A stretch of DNA of 64,000 nt from assembly GCA_028023455.1 (NCBI GenBank), contig JAQFVV010006552.1, forward strand, positions 62,001 through 126,000. The letters run 5' to 3'. This document shows, piece after piece, positions 13,461 through 25,655 of this stretch (positions are counted from its first letter, which is position 1; every line of letters begins with the position of its first letter). The notes below the pieces were generated by a model, which was given only the letters and a program-made list of their open reading frames with translations, had not been told where the DNA came from and searched no databases. The position numbers and the translations under genes were made by a program. The stretch is from Epiperipatus broadwayi (lineage: Eukaryota > Onychophora > Udeonychophora > Euonychophora > Peripatidae).

Positions 13461-14053
13461 GAGTTCATTATTTTGCACCACAGCATTTGACAACAGATAA
13501 TTTGAACAAACATAATATTTGCACGATATGAATTTATTATTATTTAGAAATAAACACAATGTTTATTGATATCATTTTATAAGAATTGATTGACATTAAC
13601 ATATAATATTATTATGGTCATAAGGTAGTTATAATGCACATTATAAGATTACAATATTATTTATTGCCACAGATTATTGAATTATAAGATTTTGATCTAT
13701 TCCAAAATAAAGATACTATATGAAAATAAAAGATACACATATGATTATTTATTTAATAATTGATGATATAACAGAAATAGATAAAATTAAGTTATACTCT
13801 AAGACTAGTATTGTATATTATTATTAGAATAAGTTAGGTGTATTTAGGTTTGATATAAAATCCCTTATCATACTTATTTACATGGATTATTATTACTTTA
13901 AGATAATTAGAAGAGCCTGAGATTATTTAATTATATAAAAAATTAAAAGTTGAGATTTATTTTTTTATTATTATTAAAGATCATTTATTTTATTTAAAAG
14001 CCATAAGAATGCTGTAAATGTAGTAGTAAGTTAATAAGGAGGTAATAGTATTC

Positions 14054-14153
14054 TTATGCCATTGAGACATTGTCTTGGGAGATATTGACTCAATGTAAAT
14101 CTACTTATTGCTTTGTAACTTTACTTCACAGTCTCATGATTTTAATAAATACT
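14054..14153 (+). other. Conserved structured block near the 3' end of A1
   Basis: TTATGCCATTGAG and, about 25 bases on, GACTCAATGTA can pair (CATTGAG with CTCAATG) as a stem-loop. The block ends CAGTCTCATGATTTTAATAAATA. Both the stem and the final CTCATGA...TAAATA motif are kept in A2 (about 36215-36330, inverted) and in diverged A3 (about 50961-51055). The conservation is stronger than in neighbouring sequence, so an RNA or integration-related role in the U5-like region is possible. Confidence 0.5.
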
Positions 14154-14329
14154 TATTTAATTAGTACATACTATAGAAATATATTGATTTTGATAATTGG
14201 TAATAAATTTAATTAGAATATGATAGTATAAAAGTAAATTAAAGATAGATATGCAAATTTTAATTAAGCATTATAATTTAATTGAGCTAGTCGTATTTCA
14301 AACTATATTATACATCGAGAAGTAAGGGT

Positions 14330-14332
<3 letters not shown>

Positions 14333-14366
<34 letters not shown>
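14333..14366. repeat. (TA)n linker between cassettes A1 and C
   Basis: About 34 bases of alternating TA with element caps on both sides: GGGTACA on the left and TCTAACCC on the right. Confidence 0.93.
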
Positions 14367-14368
<2 letters not shown>

Positions 14369-17300
14369 TAACCCAATAAACGGCTACTTCACTTATTATG
14401 AAAGAGAATTCGGAAAGCCTAAACGCTTCCTTCTAGGACGGGTAGCAAATCCGTATATTACCTAATATAGCTCGACGTTAGGTTAGTTATAATAATTCAG
14501 CTACAGCGATATGCAGTTCAGACAGAGATAGAATAAAAAAAAAATTATCATTAATAAAATAAATTTAAAAAGAAAATTTAGAATAAACTAACATTCTTTC
14601 TCTATCCAAAACACATTCTCTGAGCTGTAAGTACTTGCACTGTTCGACAATGATGATGATGATTTCATGTCATTGTTAATATTACTGACTAAAACAAAAC
14701 ATTCATTAATTTGCCAATATGATCTCAATATTTTATTATTATACAATCAGAAGTTTCAATCTCTTTAGCCATGCCACGCTTGTAATATTGATCATAATGA
14801 ATCAATTCTTAATTTAAGAGCACTTATAATAATGACACTAATCTCAGGGTTCTCTGTTATATTTAATAAAATGCTCGGCAGTATTGTGTTGTCGCATATG
14901 ACTGACATTCTGGTCGGCTATAGGAAACATTTACTTTATTTAAATTCCAGGTGTCTTCATCCACATATCAACTATTATAATATTTAACGAGATGATAACT
15001 ATATTTAATAACAACGCATAATTTTGAATAATACAGCCCTTTTTAATCCAGAATCTCAGTCGGAATGATGAAAAGACAAGGGTGCTTTTGTGTCCTTCCA
15101 TTATCCATGACAACACAATAATTTGACTAAGATTTATTACTCAGACACTTCACTAAAAGTGTACTTAACAATGTGCAACCAAAACTGGTAGTTTGGGAAT
15201 AAAGTGATTTTACACACACATAAAATAAAATGTCTTGGTCTGAAGTTTTTAATTCCACAAATAATTCTTATTAAATTAAACTATACTGAAATATTCTGAT
15301 CTGCCTGCAATTGTCTATATGGTGTATTGAATTTAAGATTTCATAAATGATTTTGGACTCAAGAAAGTATTGCAAGTATTATGCCAATACACTTTTATTT
15401 AGCACACAAGAAAAATGACTCAAAACAAGTTGTAACAAGACTATAATTTATTATTAAATTTTAACAAGATTCTAATTTATTATTACAATTTAACAAAAAT
15501 ATCCTTTATGATTAACATAATAAACAAACATATACAATTTATTCGATCCCATATGGATAAAACAAAATATAACTAACATTATTCGTCTATACTTTTAGAC
15601 TTGGATTCGAACTACTTCTTCATCTTCTTTTTACATTTATGCAAATTGAATATAACAAATTAAATATTATTATCGATACATCAACTCATCCGTTTAGTGT
15701 ATCTTCTATGAACGGCTGCTTAACTTTATTAACTAACTATTTGTTTTAAAATAAAAATAATCTGATTCTAGGCAATGCGTACAAACGATTTTTATTATCA
15801 TATTTTTAATTAAATGATAGTTTTTATTTAGATAACTTATTATAATTTATGGGTTATTTATCAGAAGTTACACTTATTATTTTAATGTTTACCTTAATAA
15901 CAACTGAAGTTGTTATACACACTGCTTTTCTCAGTATAAGTTATATTGTGAGTGCTACTTAATCATTAACCCGAATTAAACCTAGTATTTGAACCCTCCA
16001 TTGGCAAATAAAAATTTCTAAATCACGCAATTTTAAACTTACTCTCTCCATTGACTTACGTGTGGATTACCAGCACTATTCCGCTGCACAATCCAGACAT
16101 TGATCATATATACTAGCACGCTATTTTTACTAAATGGATCTTGAGGAATTAACCTCCAATATACCCGTTATCTTGCCATAACTTTCTAAACAAAACACAA
16201 TATTCAACACCTTCCGTGGTGGAATTATCTCTATTTTCTCATGAGGAATATGGAATAACACTGAAGGTCTGTAGAATTAACTACTACATTAAAATAGTTT
16301 GGTGGGTCCTTGCCTCTTACTTGGGCATAATAGGAACGCACACCAAATATAATCCTCTCCTGGGATTTTAACGAATGAAATACACTAAATACGATATAAA
16401 TTACTGATCGCCCTAACTCTGAGAAGCGATCACTTGGGTTATAAACATACCCGAATACTAGATTTATCTATTCCCCTCATGGAAAATAAAGCTTTTGGGG
16501 AGATCAATTTCCATCCCACAAAATAAAGACATTACAGTTATTACTTATGTGAATCTTAAGCATATACCAATGCTATATCGGGGCAAGACAAGCAAATACA
16601 TTAATTACACTAAATTTATGTTCTGGGGTATACTTAGATCAACGTCTGAAATCAATGGATAACACAGAATAAACCATAATGATTTTCACCTTTGCCAAAG
16701 AAACATTCAACAAGTAATTGGTAGTCTAGTATCTTGAACTAAATCAAGTGAATGCGTTAATAAAGAATAATTGGGAATAAGTTCCGCAATTAACATAGTA
16801 TAAATTTGTTTCAAACTTTAAATAAGTAATATCCTGTATAGCACTTCTCTTTAATTACTTCTGATAATTTTAACTAGATATTTTACCTATTAAGTATCTA
16901 AATTTTTCTTCTTTTACGCATCTAACATATAAATTTATATCCATAATGCATATCATAAGTAAACACATTTTATAAAAAAAAATTTTTTCATGTCGAATAT
17001 AAATTTAACCTAGAATAAGTATATGAAAACATACCTTTATGATTACAAGGTCATTTAAATATTACTTGACTATACAGCCTTTAACCTGTTGATATAAAAA
17101 AAAATACACATAATTTTACAAATTAGTAAAAAAAATCATTACTTAACAAGTGCTTATTATCTCACTAGAAAAATGTTTTTCCGTTGGGCAATTTATCTAG
17201 ATGAAGAACTTGATCCATTCGTAGTTCACGAAGCAAATTTAAAATAAGAAACACATTTTATTATTTCATTTATATAAAAGTTGCCTCCATTCTGGTGCAA

Positions 17301-18876
17301 TTAATAAATTAGGCAAAGAAAACATAGCAGCGTTGGATATTAACTCTTCTTTGAATTAACTGCTATAATTTTGGGATCCAAGAAAACAATACATATTTTA
17401 ACATGACGAATATTTGATGATTGACGATCACATATACAATTCTTTTCTTTTTACTATTGGCGATACGTATCATTTTTAGCTAGCTGGCTTATGAATAAAA
17501 TAATGAGCGAATTTTCCAAAATACTATTATTATAAGGACTGCAGCCGACTTACGTGGATATAAAGTTTTAACGACTCAAATTGATGTATAATATAACATA
17601 TTATATTATGGTTATAATTAAGTCACTAATGTTTGTAGTTTTTATTCCTACTCTAGGAATTGTAATTTGTCTTTAATAATGAATTCTCCGTAAAATGCAC
17701 ACATACAAATTTTCCGATATTTGCCTTGAGAAAATTTATATTTTCTTTTTAAAAAATATACAGGTGCATAAGTAAATATCCTTGATCATTAATATTATTT
17801 TTAGATAATTTCAGTGAATAAAACATATTTTAACGTGGGGAACTTACATTATTTTCAAAGCAGACAATGTCCTTTAGAAAGAGTGCGAAATTTTTTAGTT
17901 AACTTTCCTTGGCTTTTATAATATGTCTTTTAAATATAATTTTTCTTTTATACCACGAAAAGATAATTAAATAAGGTAAAGTTAACAAATCATTGATTAT
18001 TTTCTGGAAATTATTTATACTACTTATTTTAAATATAATGACATTTTCAGTGATTGCTGTAGTTAATACGGTCATTTTGAACTTTAGCATAAGATAGTAC
18101 ATTTTTGCGTATAAAAAGCTTTAAAATAGGTAGATGGCCATAGAAAACAGAATATCTTATCAAATAGGATTAGCAATGCATGATATTATTAAAAATTTAC
18201 TGGACTTATATTTATTTCTGCAATAAAAAATATAAAAAAAATTTGTTACCGAATTTCAGTACTGCTTCCTCCTTGTAAAGCTAATGTCAGACTAAACTTT
18301 CTTCAAAATTTGGCGGTCTTGTTTTAGTGACCTCTTACAGAAAAATAATCATTTAATTATAACATAAACAAAAGAAAGGAAAAAAAAAAACTTATTACAG
18401 TCATATATTTTTCCATATGATTTAAATGAATTACAAAGTAATTTGACAAATAATGAAAAATAATAAATATCTTTAACTAACAATGCTTATTAGTGGTGTA
18501 TATTTCTGTATACATTATTATCTAAAATAATTTAAAAATTACCAGAAGTTATTGTGCTGTATGATAAGATACTCATCTACTCTCCCTCTACCCATCCAAA
18601 ATCAATTACTGTTTATAATATGTGCTTTTATACTATATTAAATTGCTCTTATTGTTAATATTTTAATTAAATTATTCATGCTCTTCTTCAAAATGACATC
18701 ACATTACTAAATTTATTAGTTATTTGCTTAAAACACGTTAAAGTGAGTAAATAGTATACTTTATTAATCACTTAATATTATTATTATTTTATCTTTTTAT
18801 TTTCTAAAAAAGGATAGCATTGTTTTCCTGTGGAAACAATGCCAAATAAACCAAGTGTCAATAACACTAGGTTACA
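14367..18876 (-). mobile_element. Cassette C: 4.5-kb LTR-like non-coding element, reverse orientation
   Basis: On the + strand it runs from TCTAACCC to CTAGGTTACA between (TA)n tracts, so on the minus strand it starts TGTAACCTAG and ends GGGTTAGA. The final CA is altered to GA, as in A3. On the minus strand it carries AAGCCAGC (17483-17491), CCAAT (17456-17460) and a weak TATA-like GTATATG (17431-17437) in the same order as A1, and AATAAA-like signals around 15440-15480. It aligns only patchily with A by eye, so I read it as a distant relative. No convincing ORF is present. Confidence 0.5.
17431..17492 (-). promoter_or_regulatory. Promoter-like block of cassette C
   Basis: Read on the minus strand: ATAAGCCAGC, then GCCAATAG, then GTATATG. 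The first block and the CCAAT box match the A1 promoter region; the TATA-like motif is weak. Confidence 0.4.
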
Positions 18877-18902
18877 ATATATATATCTATATATATATAT
18901 AT
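18877..18902. repeat. (TA)n linker between cassettes C and B1
   Basis: Alternating TA with one C, bounded by GGTTACA on the left and TGTAACAC on the right, a near-symmetrical arrangement. Confidence 0.9.
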
Positions 18903-20996
18903 TGTAACACATATATATATATCCCGTTACATAAAATTCTAATACTTAATGTTTTGTAAATATCTAATACTGAATTAAAAACACAAACGTTCAAAATGCA
19001 CAAATAACGAATTATTAATTTATTAATATGTTTGATTTAAATATTAAAATAAGATACGCTTTAAAAAAATCGTAGAATCAAAGCAAAGATTCTATAATTT
19101 AAATAAAATATAATAAAAAACCTTTTAATTTTGAAAATAATGAAGAGAGTTTTTAATCTTAAAAATAAAAATTACAAACAGATCCTTAGGGTAAAATGAC
19201 CACTGAAAAGATGATTATGAAATAGATGAGTTCCCACCCAAAGATATAGACACAGACCTCAGTGGAAAAATTTACTTAGCCATAAACCCAAAATCTACTT
19301 GGCCACAAACTCAATGAACCAATGAAATACAGATATGGAATATGTTTGATAGATCCATGCATTCCAGAGATAAGATTCCTCAGGATTATAAAAAGAAAAT
19401 CCAAAAGAAATAATTAATTGGAGAATTAGAAAATTAATGTTTTAAATTCATTCATCTTTGCTGAAAGTAAAAATAAAAAAAAATTAATAAGCTATTATAG
19501 CTGTCACCAAGAATGTAACCAGCTTCATTGTGCTTCCTTTGGTTTGGCCGGTTGAAGGCAGCTTTCACCTCCACGGATCCCATCTCCAGAAATCTTCATA
19601 AATCGTCATAAGTCTTCATAGATTCTCACCACGAAGGAACAAGCTCTTACAAAAGAAAGTATAATTTATAAATGATAAAAAAATGAAATCTAAACTCTTA
19701 AATTTAAAATCTTCGAACTTTATTTGTTTCTAAAAATGAACTATAAACTTTCTATCCTGAACAAATCTGAACTTTATCTTTTATAAACTTGGCAATTTTA
19801 AACTTTGATCTAAAGTTAACATAATCTCTAAAAATATGTATTTTTTATATGTTTATTCATGCTTAATAGCATCTGTTTGTAATAGGACAGGGGTTTGCGA
19901 TTGCAAACTTAAATTTAAAAGTAGAAACACATGTTGTTATTTGTGCATTATTGAATTTAAAAGAAAAGTAGGTTAAATAATATTGGTAAAAAAAAAAAAA
20001 GGTAAATATAATGTGTCATTTTAAAATGATTTTAAAACCTTAAACTAAATATTTTTTTTTTTTTAGAATTAAATTAATAAAATGATTTAAATGTTAGTTG
20101 AGTGTAGATGGCTGCTAGACTCATTTATATATGTTAGTTTAAAGGGGTTTTGATTTCAGACTATTTGTTTCATAGTTGTGTCAATGCTGGTGGAGAGATA
20201 TATGGACATTTATATCAATGTAATGTGAAGTGTGTTAGCACCTAGGGTGACAAGTCCATCTGAATGCATGATGCCAAAGAGGTAGTCATATTGTTGAAAT
20301 GGACTCATTCCAGCTCTATGGATTGGGAAGATAAGCATGGCAAGATAGACCACTCTCCCATCCATATGAAGCATTATTCTTTTATTATATTACATGCATA
20401 ATTCCTTCTCCAGGCAGACATAAATTTCTGTACTGATAAAGGCCATGTTTCTTCAAGTAATATCACGCTGTTCAGATGCACATTTCTGTCAGCATAATTC
20501 TATGCTAACATGTTCACATTGCTTGATTGCTGATATATATCTGGAAGCAAGCATTGGTGTGGCTGCAGACTTTTAGCGTGGAATCAAATGTTTGAAAGTC
20601 TTCTAAGTGCATCCTCTTGATAGCTCATCTATACTCAACATTTCTAAGATTAAAAATAAAAGTTAAATCAAATAAAAATAATAGTAAATAATAATGAAAC
20701 AAACAAATTTTTTTATATAATTATTTTTCAAGTTTGTGGGTCGTCACTTATATATATGCGTGAATAAAATCTTTTTGTGTTATTAATATTGACAGTGATC
20801 TAGTGATTGTTTTTATTATTCTTTATTAAAAATATATTTTAATAAATATATTAAGTTTCTGTGTCTACTTGAACTAGTGACTAGGGCTGGCAGTCGTGAT
20901 CTTAACAGTGCATATCTGCCTACTTTCTAAATTTTCTAGGTTCAAATGGCAGATTCAGTAAGACTGTAAATTTCACATTTTTTCTCACCATTATAA
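18903..20996. repeat. Repeat B, copy 1 (~2.1 kb)
   Basis: It begins TGTAACACATATATATATAT, then CCCGTTACAT, right after (TA)n, and matches copy B2 (31945-34049) along its whole length with small indels (roughly 93-95% alike by eye). A diverged third copy lies at 60884-61960. It has no convincing ORF. Near its right end a tRNA-like phrase (GGGCTGGCAGTCGTGATCTT, then about 45 bases later CTAGGTTCAAATGG, a weak B box) is shared by B1 and B2. Similarity stops at CCATTATAA; in B2 that point runs straight into (TA)n. The family is not recognised. Confidence 0.75.
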
Positions 20997-21324
20997 ATGG
21001 CTGCCTAGCACGTAGCATGATATTCATTAACCATGAATACCCTGCAAAAAATAAAATAGTTCAGGAAATAGTGCAAATAGCACCCTGAACATCAGAATAG
21101 GTATAGTAGCAATAACTTAGAATAAGGTGTGCCTGTGAGGTATAAATATGATCGTCAAATAACTTTGATGTTTAAAAAAAAGAAAAGGAATTATTTAGTA
21201 ATTTAAAAATACACCCACAAAAAATAAAGCTTTAAAGCATTATTATTGCTAATTAGTATTAACTCTAACTAAAGTCTTTTTATTTATCATTTTTTAAAAA
21301 TAAGTTCAGTGATATGTAATGGGA

Positions 21325-21372
<48 letters not shown>

Positions 21373-21389
21373 TCCCATTATATATATAT
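20997..21389. other. Spacer between repeat B1 and the gypsy element, with a palindromic (TA)n
   Basis: About 320 bases of AT-rich sequence, then ATGGGATATATGTATAT (about 21318), (TA)n, and ATATACATATATCCCAT (about 21363-21379). The two caps are inverted copies, so the whole 21318-21379 segment is a near-perfect palindrome. A similar ATATCCCGTTACAT phrase opens both B copies. The gypsy LTR begins right after the final TA run at 21390. Confidence 0.6.
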
Positions 21390-23759
21390 TGTAACCGGAC
21401 CACCATACAACCCTTTTATTACTCTAGTTGTAACAATTTCCTGATGAGCATGTTGCAGGAAGGAACTATCAATTGGCATTACCCAATGCAGATGTTAAAC
21501 CACCCCCCTACAACAATATTTCCTGCTCATCAGAGGATGTAGCACCATAGAGGCTGGAAGCATCTAGACATTTATTTGTTTGGAGAGTTCCATCTCACTA
21601 CAACCTGACTTACCTAGGTCTAGTTATGCCAGACATAGCTCAGGAGGCATGAGATTCTCATGAACAAATGCAATGACTGATGAGTAATGCAATAAAAACA
21701 AAATAGAATTGAACAACTGGATAACTAAGATTAATTTTAAGTAACAATAAATTTATTTAACAAATTAATTTGCAAGTTCTTCTATTAAAGTTCCTTCATA
21801 TTCATGTGAAGATTCATTGTTTTATTCATTTCTGGTCCATTGGGTTTCTTTGGTATACTTCAGTATGACTTAAAGAATGTAACTTGTTGAGAGTATAATA
21901 AAGCCCTTTCATAGTTCTTTTAACAACTTACATCTTTAATTACATAATTAATTCACAGAGAGGAATGTGTCAAATTGAGATAACAGAGAGAGTAATGAAG
22001 ACAACTGATAGCGTCTGATGCAGAGTTCCACTTAATTTAACAAATATTTTGTTTGCAGTCCACTGTGTATTTTAGTATACATTCAATAATAGTACAATAG
22101 GAATTAGAGAATGCAAGTTCTTTAACAATTTACCTTTGGTGTCTCATTCAGAGTTCCAGTTAACCTTAAGTTATTTTAATTGCAGTCCATGAGTATTTCA
22201 TTAAATTTATTAAATCCAGTAATGTGGTTTAAATTAGTCCAATATAGAGGTATATTCGTACACACAAAATTTATTGTTTGATTTAGATACGAGTAAGATG
22301 CAATTGAACATTTATAATTTAATCAAATACAGAAGTATATTTATACACACAAACTTTATTGTTTGATTTAGATATAAGTAATATGCAATTGAGCATTTAT
22401 AATTTAGTCAAATATAGAGGTATATTCATACACATAAACTTTATTATATTATCCAGATAGAAGTAATATGCAGTTGAAGCATTTATAATTCAATCAAATA
22501 TGCACATAAGCATTTACAGTCCATATAGTATTTAATTATTCTAACATAAATATTTACTTGGTCTGCTGCAAATGTATATTTTGTACATAAATTCATTAGC
22601 AGTTTCATTTATACTTTATCACAAATAAGTGATTTTCATAACTTTAGTTTCATTCATAATTTTCCAGTAACAAACATATTTTTATGCAGCTACATTTATT
22701 AATAATTCTTTTTTTATATTTACAATAAAGATGTTTGGTTTGTCTTTTATGACATATATAATTTTAGTTTAAGAAAGACATTTTGTTTATCTTTTAAAAA
22801 GACATATAATTTTAGTTTAAGAAATATGTGTTGTATTGTCTTTTAAAAAAACATATATCGTATATTTTTATAAAATCATTACCTTCATTTATCCAGTTGT
22901 TGCTTCAAAAAGGGGTCATTGCATTTCAGCTGAATGACATTATTTCCTTTCTATGATGTCTATCCAGGCAAATCTAGAAAAATCATGGCTTAGAATGAAG
23001 AGGTACAGTGGTTACGTTAGCCCTCCATCGCTATGTTTTCATTAATAATGTTGCCTTTTTCCATTATTAACAGTGGTTGTAAAAGTTATATTCCATGGTG
23101 ACGAAAGTCAGAGTTGAGTAACACTTAAATAACAATTTTAACTTTTTAATTCTTCACTTTTCTTACTATTTTTTTCTCAAAAAAATCTTCTTTAAACATA
23201 CACTTTAAAAATCCAATCTAATCTGCTTCTGAATTTGCAACTTGACTATTTATATCTCATTCTTGGACTGATTAAACAGCCTTTTCCCCCAGCTCATTGG
23301 CTATTCTTTTTGGTGGTAGAAGACAGTTTTTAATTATCTGGCTATGTGATTACGAATTCCAATTAATTTTACATTTCTTTGCCTAAGGCATTGGCTTAAC
23401 ACCTAAGTTATTTTGCCTTACAAATTATTTTTCTGCAATACAAAATAAACTTATCTTTTTTTAATGTTTAAATATATTGTTTTTGATTGATGAATTTTAA
23501 TAAAGAAAGATTTATACTTTCTTTTAATTGCAGATTTAACGTATTTGTTATATCTTTTTTTTAAATTTTAATTTGACCAAATTAACTTTTTTTTTTCATT
23601 GCTGTCAATTTTCATGATTCCTTTGTTTCTTTAAATTTTTAGTTTTCCTTAACCATTATTAAGTCTTTTCTTTTCTTACAACAAATCATGCCAGTATTTT
23701 TAAATGAGGTGGGGGGATCTTTTGAATATATATACATGGGGAACAGTATATCTGTTTCA
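21390..23759 (-). repeat. 3' LTR of the gypsy element (2.37 kb)
   Basis: On the minus strand it starts TGAAACAG and ends CCGGTTACA. The + strand left end is TGTAACCGG, matching the cap seen at other (TA)n boundaries. It holds a CTGATGAGCA / TGCTCATCAG stem (21441-21450 with 21524-21533), a GCATT/AATGC hairpin near 21475, and about three copies of a ~100-bp tandem repeat (22236-22500; each copy around TTTATTGTTTGATTTAGATA or a variant). Compared with the 5' LTR it lacks about 17 bases near 21588 and about 45 bases before the tandem repeats. The two LTRs are very similar by eye. Confidence 0.92.
23246..23300 (-). promoter_or_regulatory. CCAAT-TATA promoter in the 3' LTR
   Basis: On the minus strand AGCCAATGAGCT (CCAAT at 23296-23300) is followed about 45 bases later by GATATAAATAG (23246-23256). 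The same pair is present in the 5' LTR. The layout parallels the promoters of cassettes A and D. Confidence 0.6.
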
Positions 23760-23776
23760 TTACCCCCCACAAAAGT
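23760..23776 (-). other. Polypurine tract of the gypsy element
   Basis: On the minus strand CTTTTGTGGGGGGTAA stands immediately before the LTR start TGAAACAG. A G-rich tract here is the usual primer for plus-strand DNA synthesis and confirms the element's orientation and the LTR edge. Confidence 0.75.
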
Positions 23777-24325
23777 TTGGGATGAAATTGCCTGGAAGTA
23801 CGATTTTATTCCATATAATATACACTTCATCTCTCATTACTGCATCTCTTCTGGTTTTTGATGTGCTGATGAAATAGGTAATATGAGCTGGAAAAGTGAA
23901 TACATGAACTGTAGCCTCCAATGCCAGGATAAGTAGATGGCCAAGCACAAACTACTAGTATGCACGGCCCCATGACGTCACAAGAAAATATCTCATTTTT
24001 AAGCACTACCTCTCTTGTACCTAGAAGGATCATCCAACTAAGAGTAGGAGCCAGAGGAAAAAAAACACAATTTGGCACTCAGCCAACCCTGCTCAACTTC
24101 TGTGAGTCTTAGGGGCTATCATTTGGTCTATTCATGAGACCAAGGCCTATACATGAGGCCCATATATACACATTGCTGGACTACTCTCAGAGCACAACAT
24201 CCAGGTCTGGATAGTGCCAAGCATATACTTTGTAACATCATAAACACAATGCATCCAAGCAGCTCCACTCAATCATCCACCAATCTCAACATGAAAAACA
24301 CAAGTCCATGCATTACTACATCACA
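23777..24325 (-). other. Region between integrase and 3' LTR, no recognisable gene
   Basis: Minus-strand frames of 62-83 codons exist (23827-24078, 23760-23948) but resemble nothing I know and show no signal peptide plus transmembrane pattern that would support an envelope protein. It could be 3' untranslated sequence or the remains of a third ORF. Confidence 0.5.
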
Positions 24326-25655
24326 CTCACAAACGTTTTCCATCAGCTATCTCTATAAAAGGTCGTAACAGCCTTGCATTGAATGTTTCCTTTTCTTTTC
24401 CTGCTTCTCCTACTGTAAATGCATTATTCCCATATTGTTTCATTATTATGTATGGGCCTTCATAAACATCCTGAAACTTTTTATATATGTTTCATTCAGG
24501 ATGACTTACTGGACATCCACGAAACATCACTCGATCTCCAACTTGAAAGGAATGGGATGAGCTCACATATTTCTTCTTCCGTATCTCACTACTCTTTCTT
24601 AACAGTTGAAGAGCTTTTTCTTGATCCTTTTTCTTATCAATAATATCTGGCACTATTGGAATTTTCATACGATAAAGTATGGGTATAGATTTCCCATAAT
24701 GAAGTTGCACAGATGCAAAACCTGTTGACAGCTTCAGTGTCCAGTTAATATAGTTGACGACTCATTGGACTTGGTCAACCCATCCATGGTGATTCGTGTT
24801 TAAGTATACCCTGAATAACCATCCCAGCTCCCACATTACATGTTTGCATGGATTGGATTGAGGGTTACGAATAGATGTCAGTACATGCTTTATATTCTCC
24901 TTGCTGATCCATTTTTTCCATTCAGTCGAGACAAATGGGGTGCCATCATCAGAGATGATTGTGGTTTTCCCACTTTGCTAAAATGTCAGTTTTGTAACAC
25001 TTTTATAGTGTTCCAGGCATTAGTTTGAGGTATGGGATATGCAATTACCCATTTGGTGAATATGTCATACCCAAACCATCAAATACTTCATCTGACAAAA
25101 TGGAGGCAAGGGGCCATAGTAATCCACTGCTAGAATTTCATTAGGCTCCCTTGCAAGAATTGGGTTCAAGGACCCTGAGTAAGATTTATTCAGCAGCTTG
25201 GTTCTTTGGCAAATTTCACACCCTTTTATTAATGATACTACATCTTGGTATTGCTTTGGCCAATAGAACCAATTTCGTAACACATAAGTTTTTTCTGCCC
25301 CATAATGTCCATATAATCCATGGGTATATATAATAAGTGGATTGTGCATCTTTAAAGGCACTACAATTTGCCACTGATCAGTGGAAGTAGTGAGGCAATA
25401 TTGCAAAACCCCTTTTCTGACTGCATATTGTTTCCATTGTTCTTCCACTGGGTTAGCTTCCTGATTCAGGATCCTTTTCTGCTTTTCGATTTGTTCGAAC
25501 ACTTGTCTACAATATGCATCATCTTTCTGATGATCTTCCAGCTGGCATAGACTGTTTTCAACATCTTCTGTACTGCTTAGACCTGCTGCCACAATGCACA
25601 CATTATCTGCACACAGATGTTGTTGTTCCAACTTTATAGGGTTTCGGCTCAATGC
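24326..25655 (-). pseudogene. Gypsy integrase (broken)
   Basis: Integrase joins retrotransposon cDNA to target DNA. Reading on the minus strand, the zinc-binding HHCC domain is visible (HGLYGHYGAEKTY, then CEICQRTK) before the core. The first core Asp is in AVDYYGP (25122-25124). Sequence after VWV shifts frame, has a stop in VLQN*HFSK, and shifts again before SDDGTPF, which holds the second Asp near 24945. The third catalytic acid, expected as NPxE, reads NPCK: the Glu position is Lys (24843-24845). The C-terminal part continues through GDRVMF, a TGA stop at 24492-24494, and the GPY/F module (YEGPYII). The gene is complete in domains but inactivated by stops, at least two frameshifts and the Glu-to-Lys change. 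No chromodomain was seen. Confidence 0.88.

Larger units (their letters stand above)
10086..14332 (+). mobile_element. Cassette A1: 4.25-kb LTR-like non-coding element
   Basis: It begins TGTGCCCTTTTG and ends AAGTAAGGGTACA, so it has the TG...CA termini of an LTR with short imperfect inverted ends (TGTRCCCTT), and sits between two (TA)n tracts. An inverted copy of nearly the same length is at 36044-40293 (by eye roughly 85-90% alike, not computed), and a diverged copy in the same orientation is at 46600-51232. No ORF above 70 codons is convincing. In + orientation it carries a CCAAT box (11020) and TATA box (11046), then AATAAA with a GT-rich stretch (13427-13460), the order expected of an LTR (U3, R, U5). 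I infer a giant solo LTR; the alternative is a non-coding DNA transposon with TA-rich target preference. The implied R region, about 2.4 kb, is unusually long. Confidence 0.6.

Noticed and set aside
10086-14332. Cassette A as a TA-targeting Tc1/mariner-type element
   Set aside because: Terminal inverted repeats are only about 9 bases and imperfect, no transposase remnant is visible, and promoter plus poly(A) order fits an LTR better. Not fully excluded.
23760-24078. Envelope gene downstream of gypsy pol
   Set aside because: No signal peptide, cleavage site or anchor pattern could be seen; the short frames are not convincing.
24153-24643. + strand frames of 71-74 codons
   Set aside because: They lie antisense to the gypsy integrase C-terminus, which has recognisable motifs on the minus strand.
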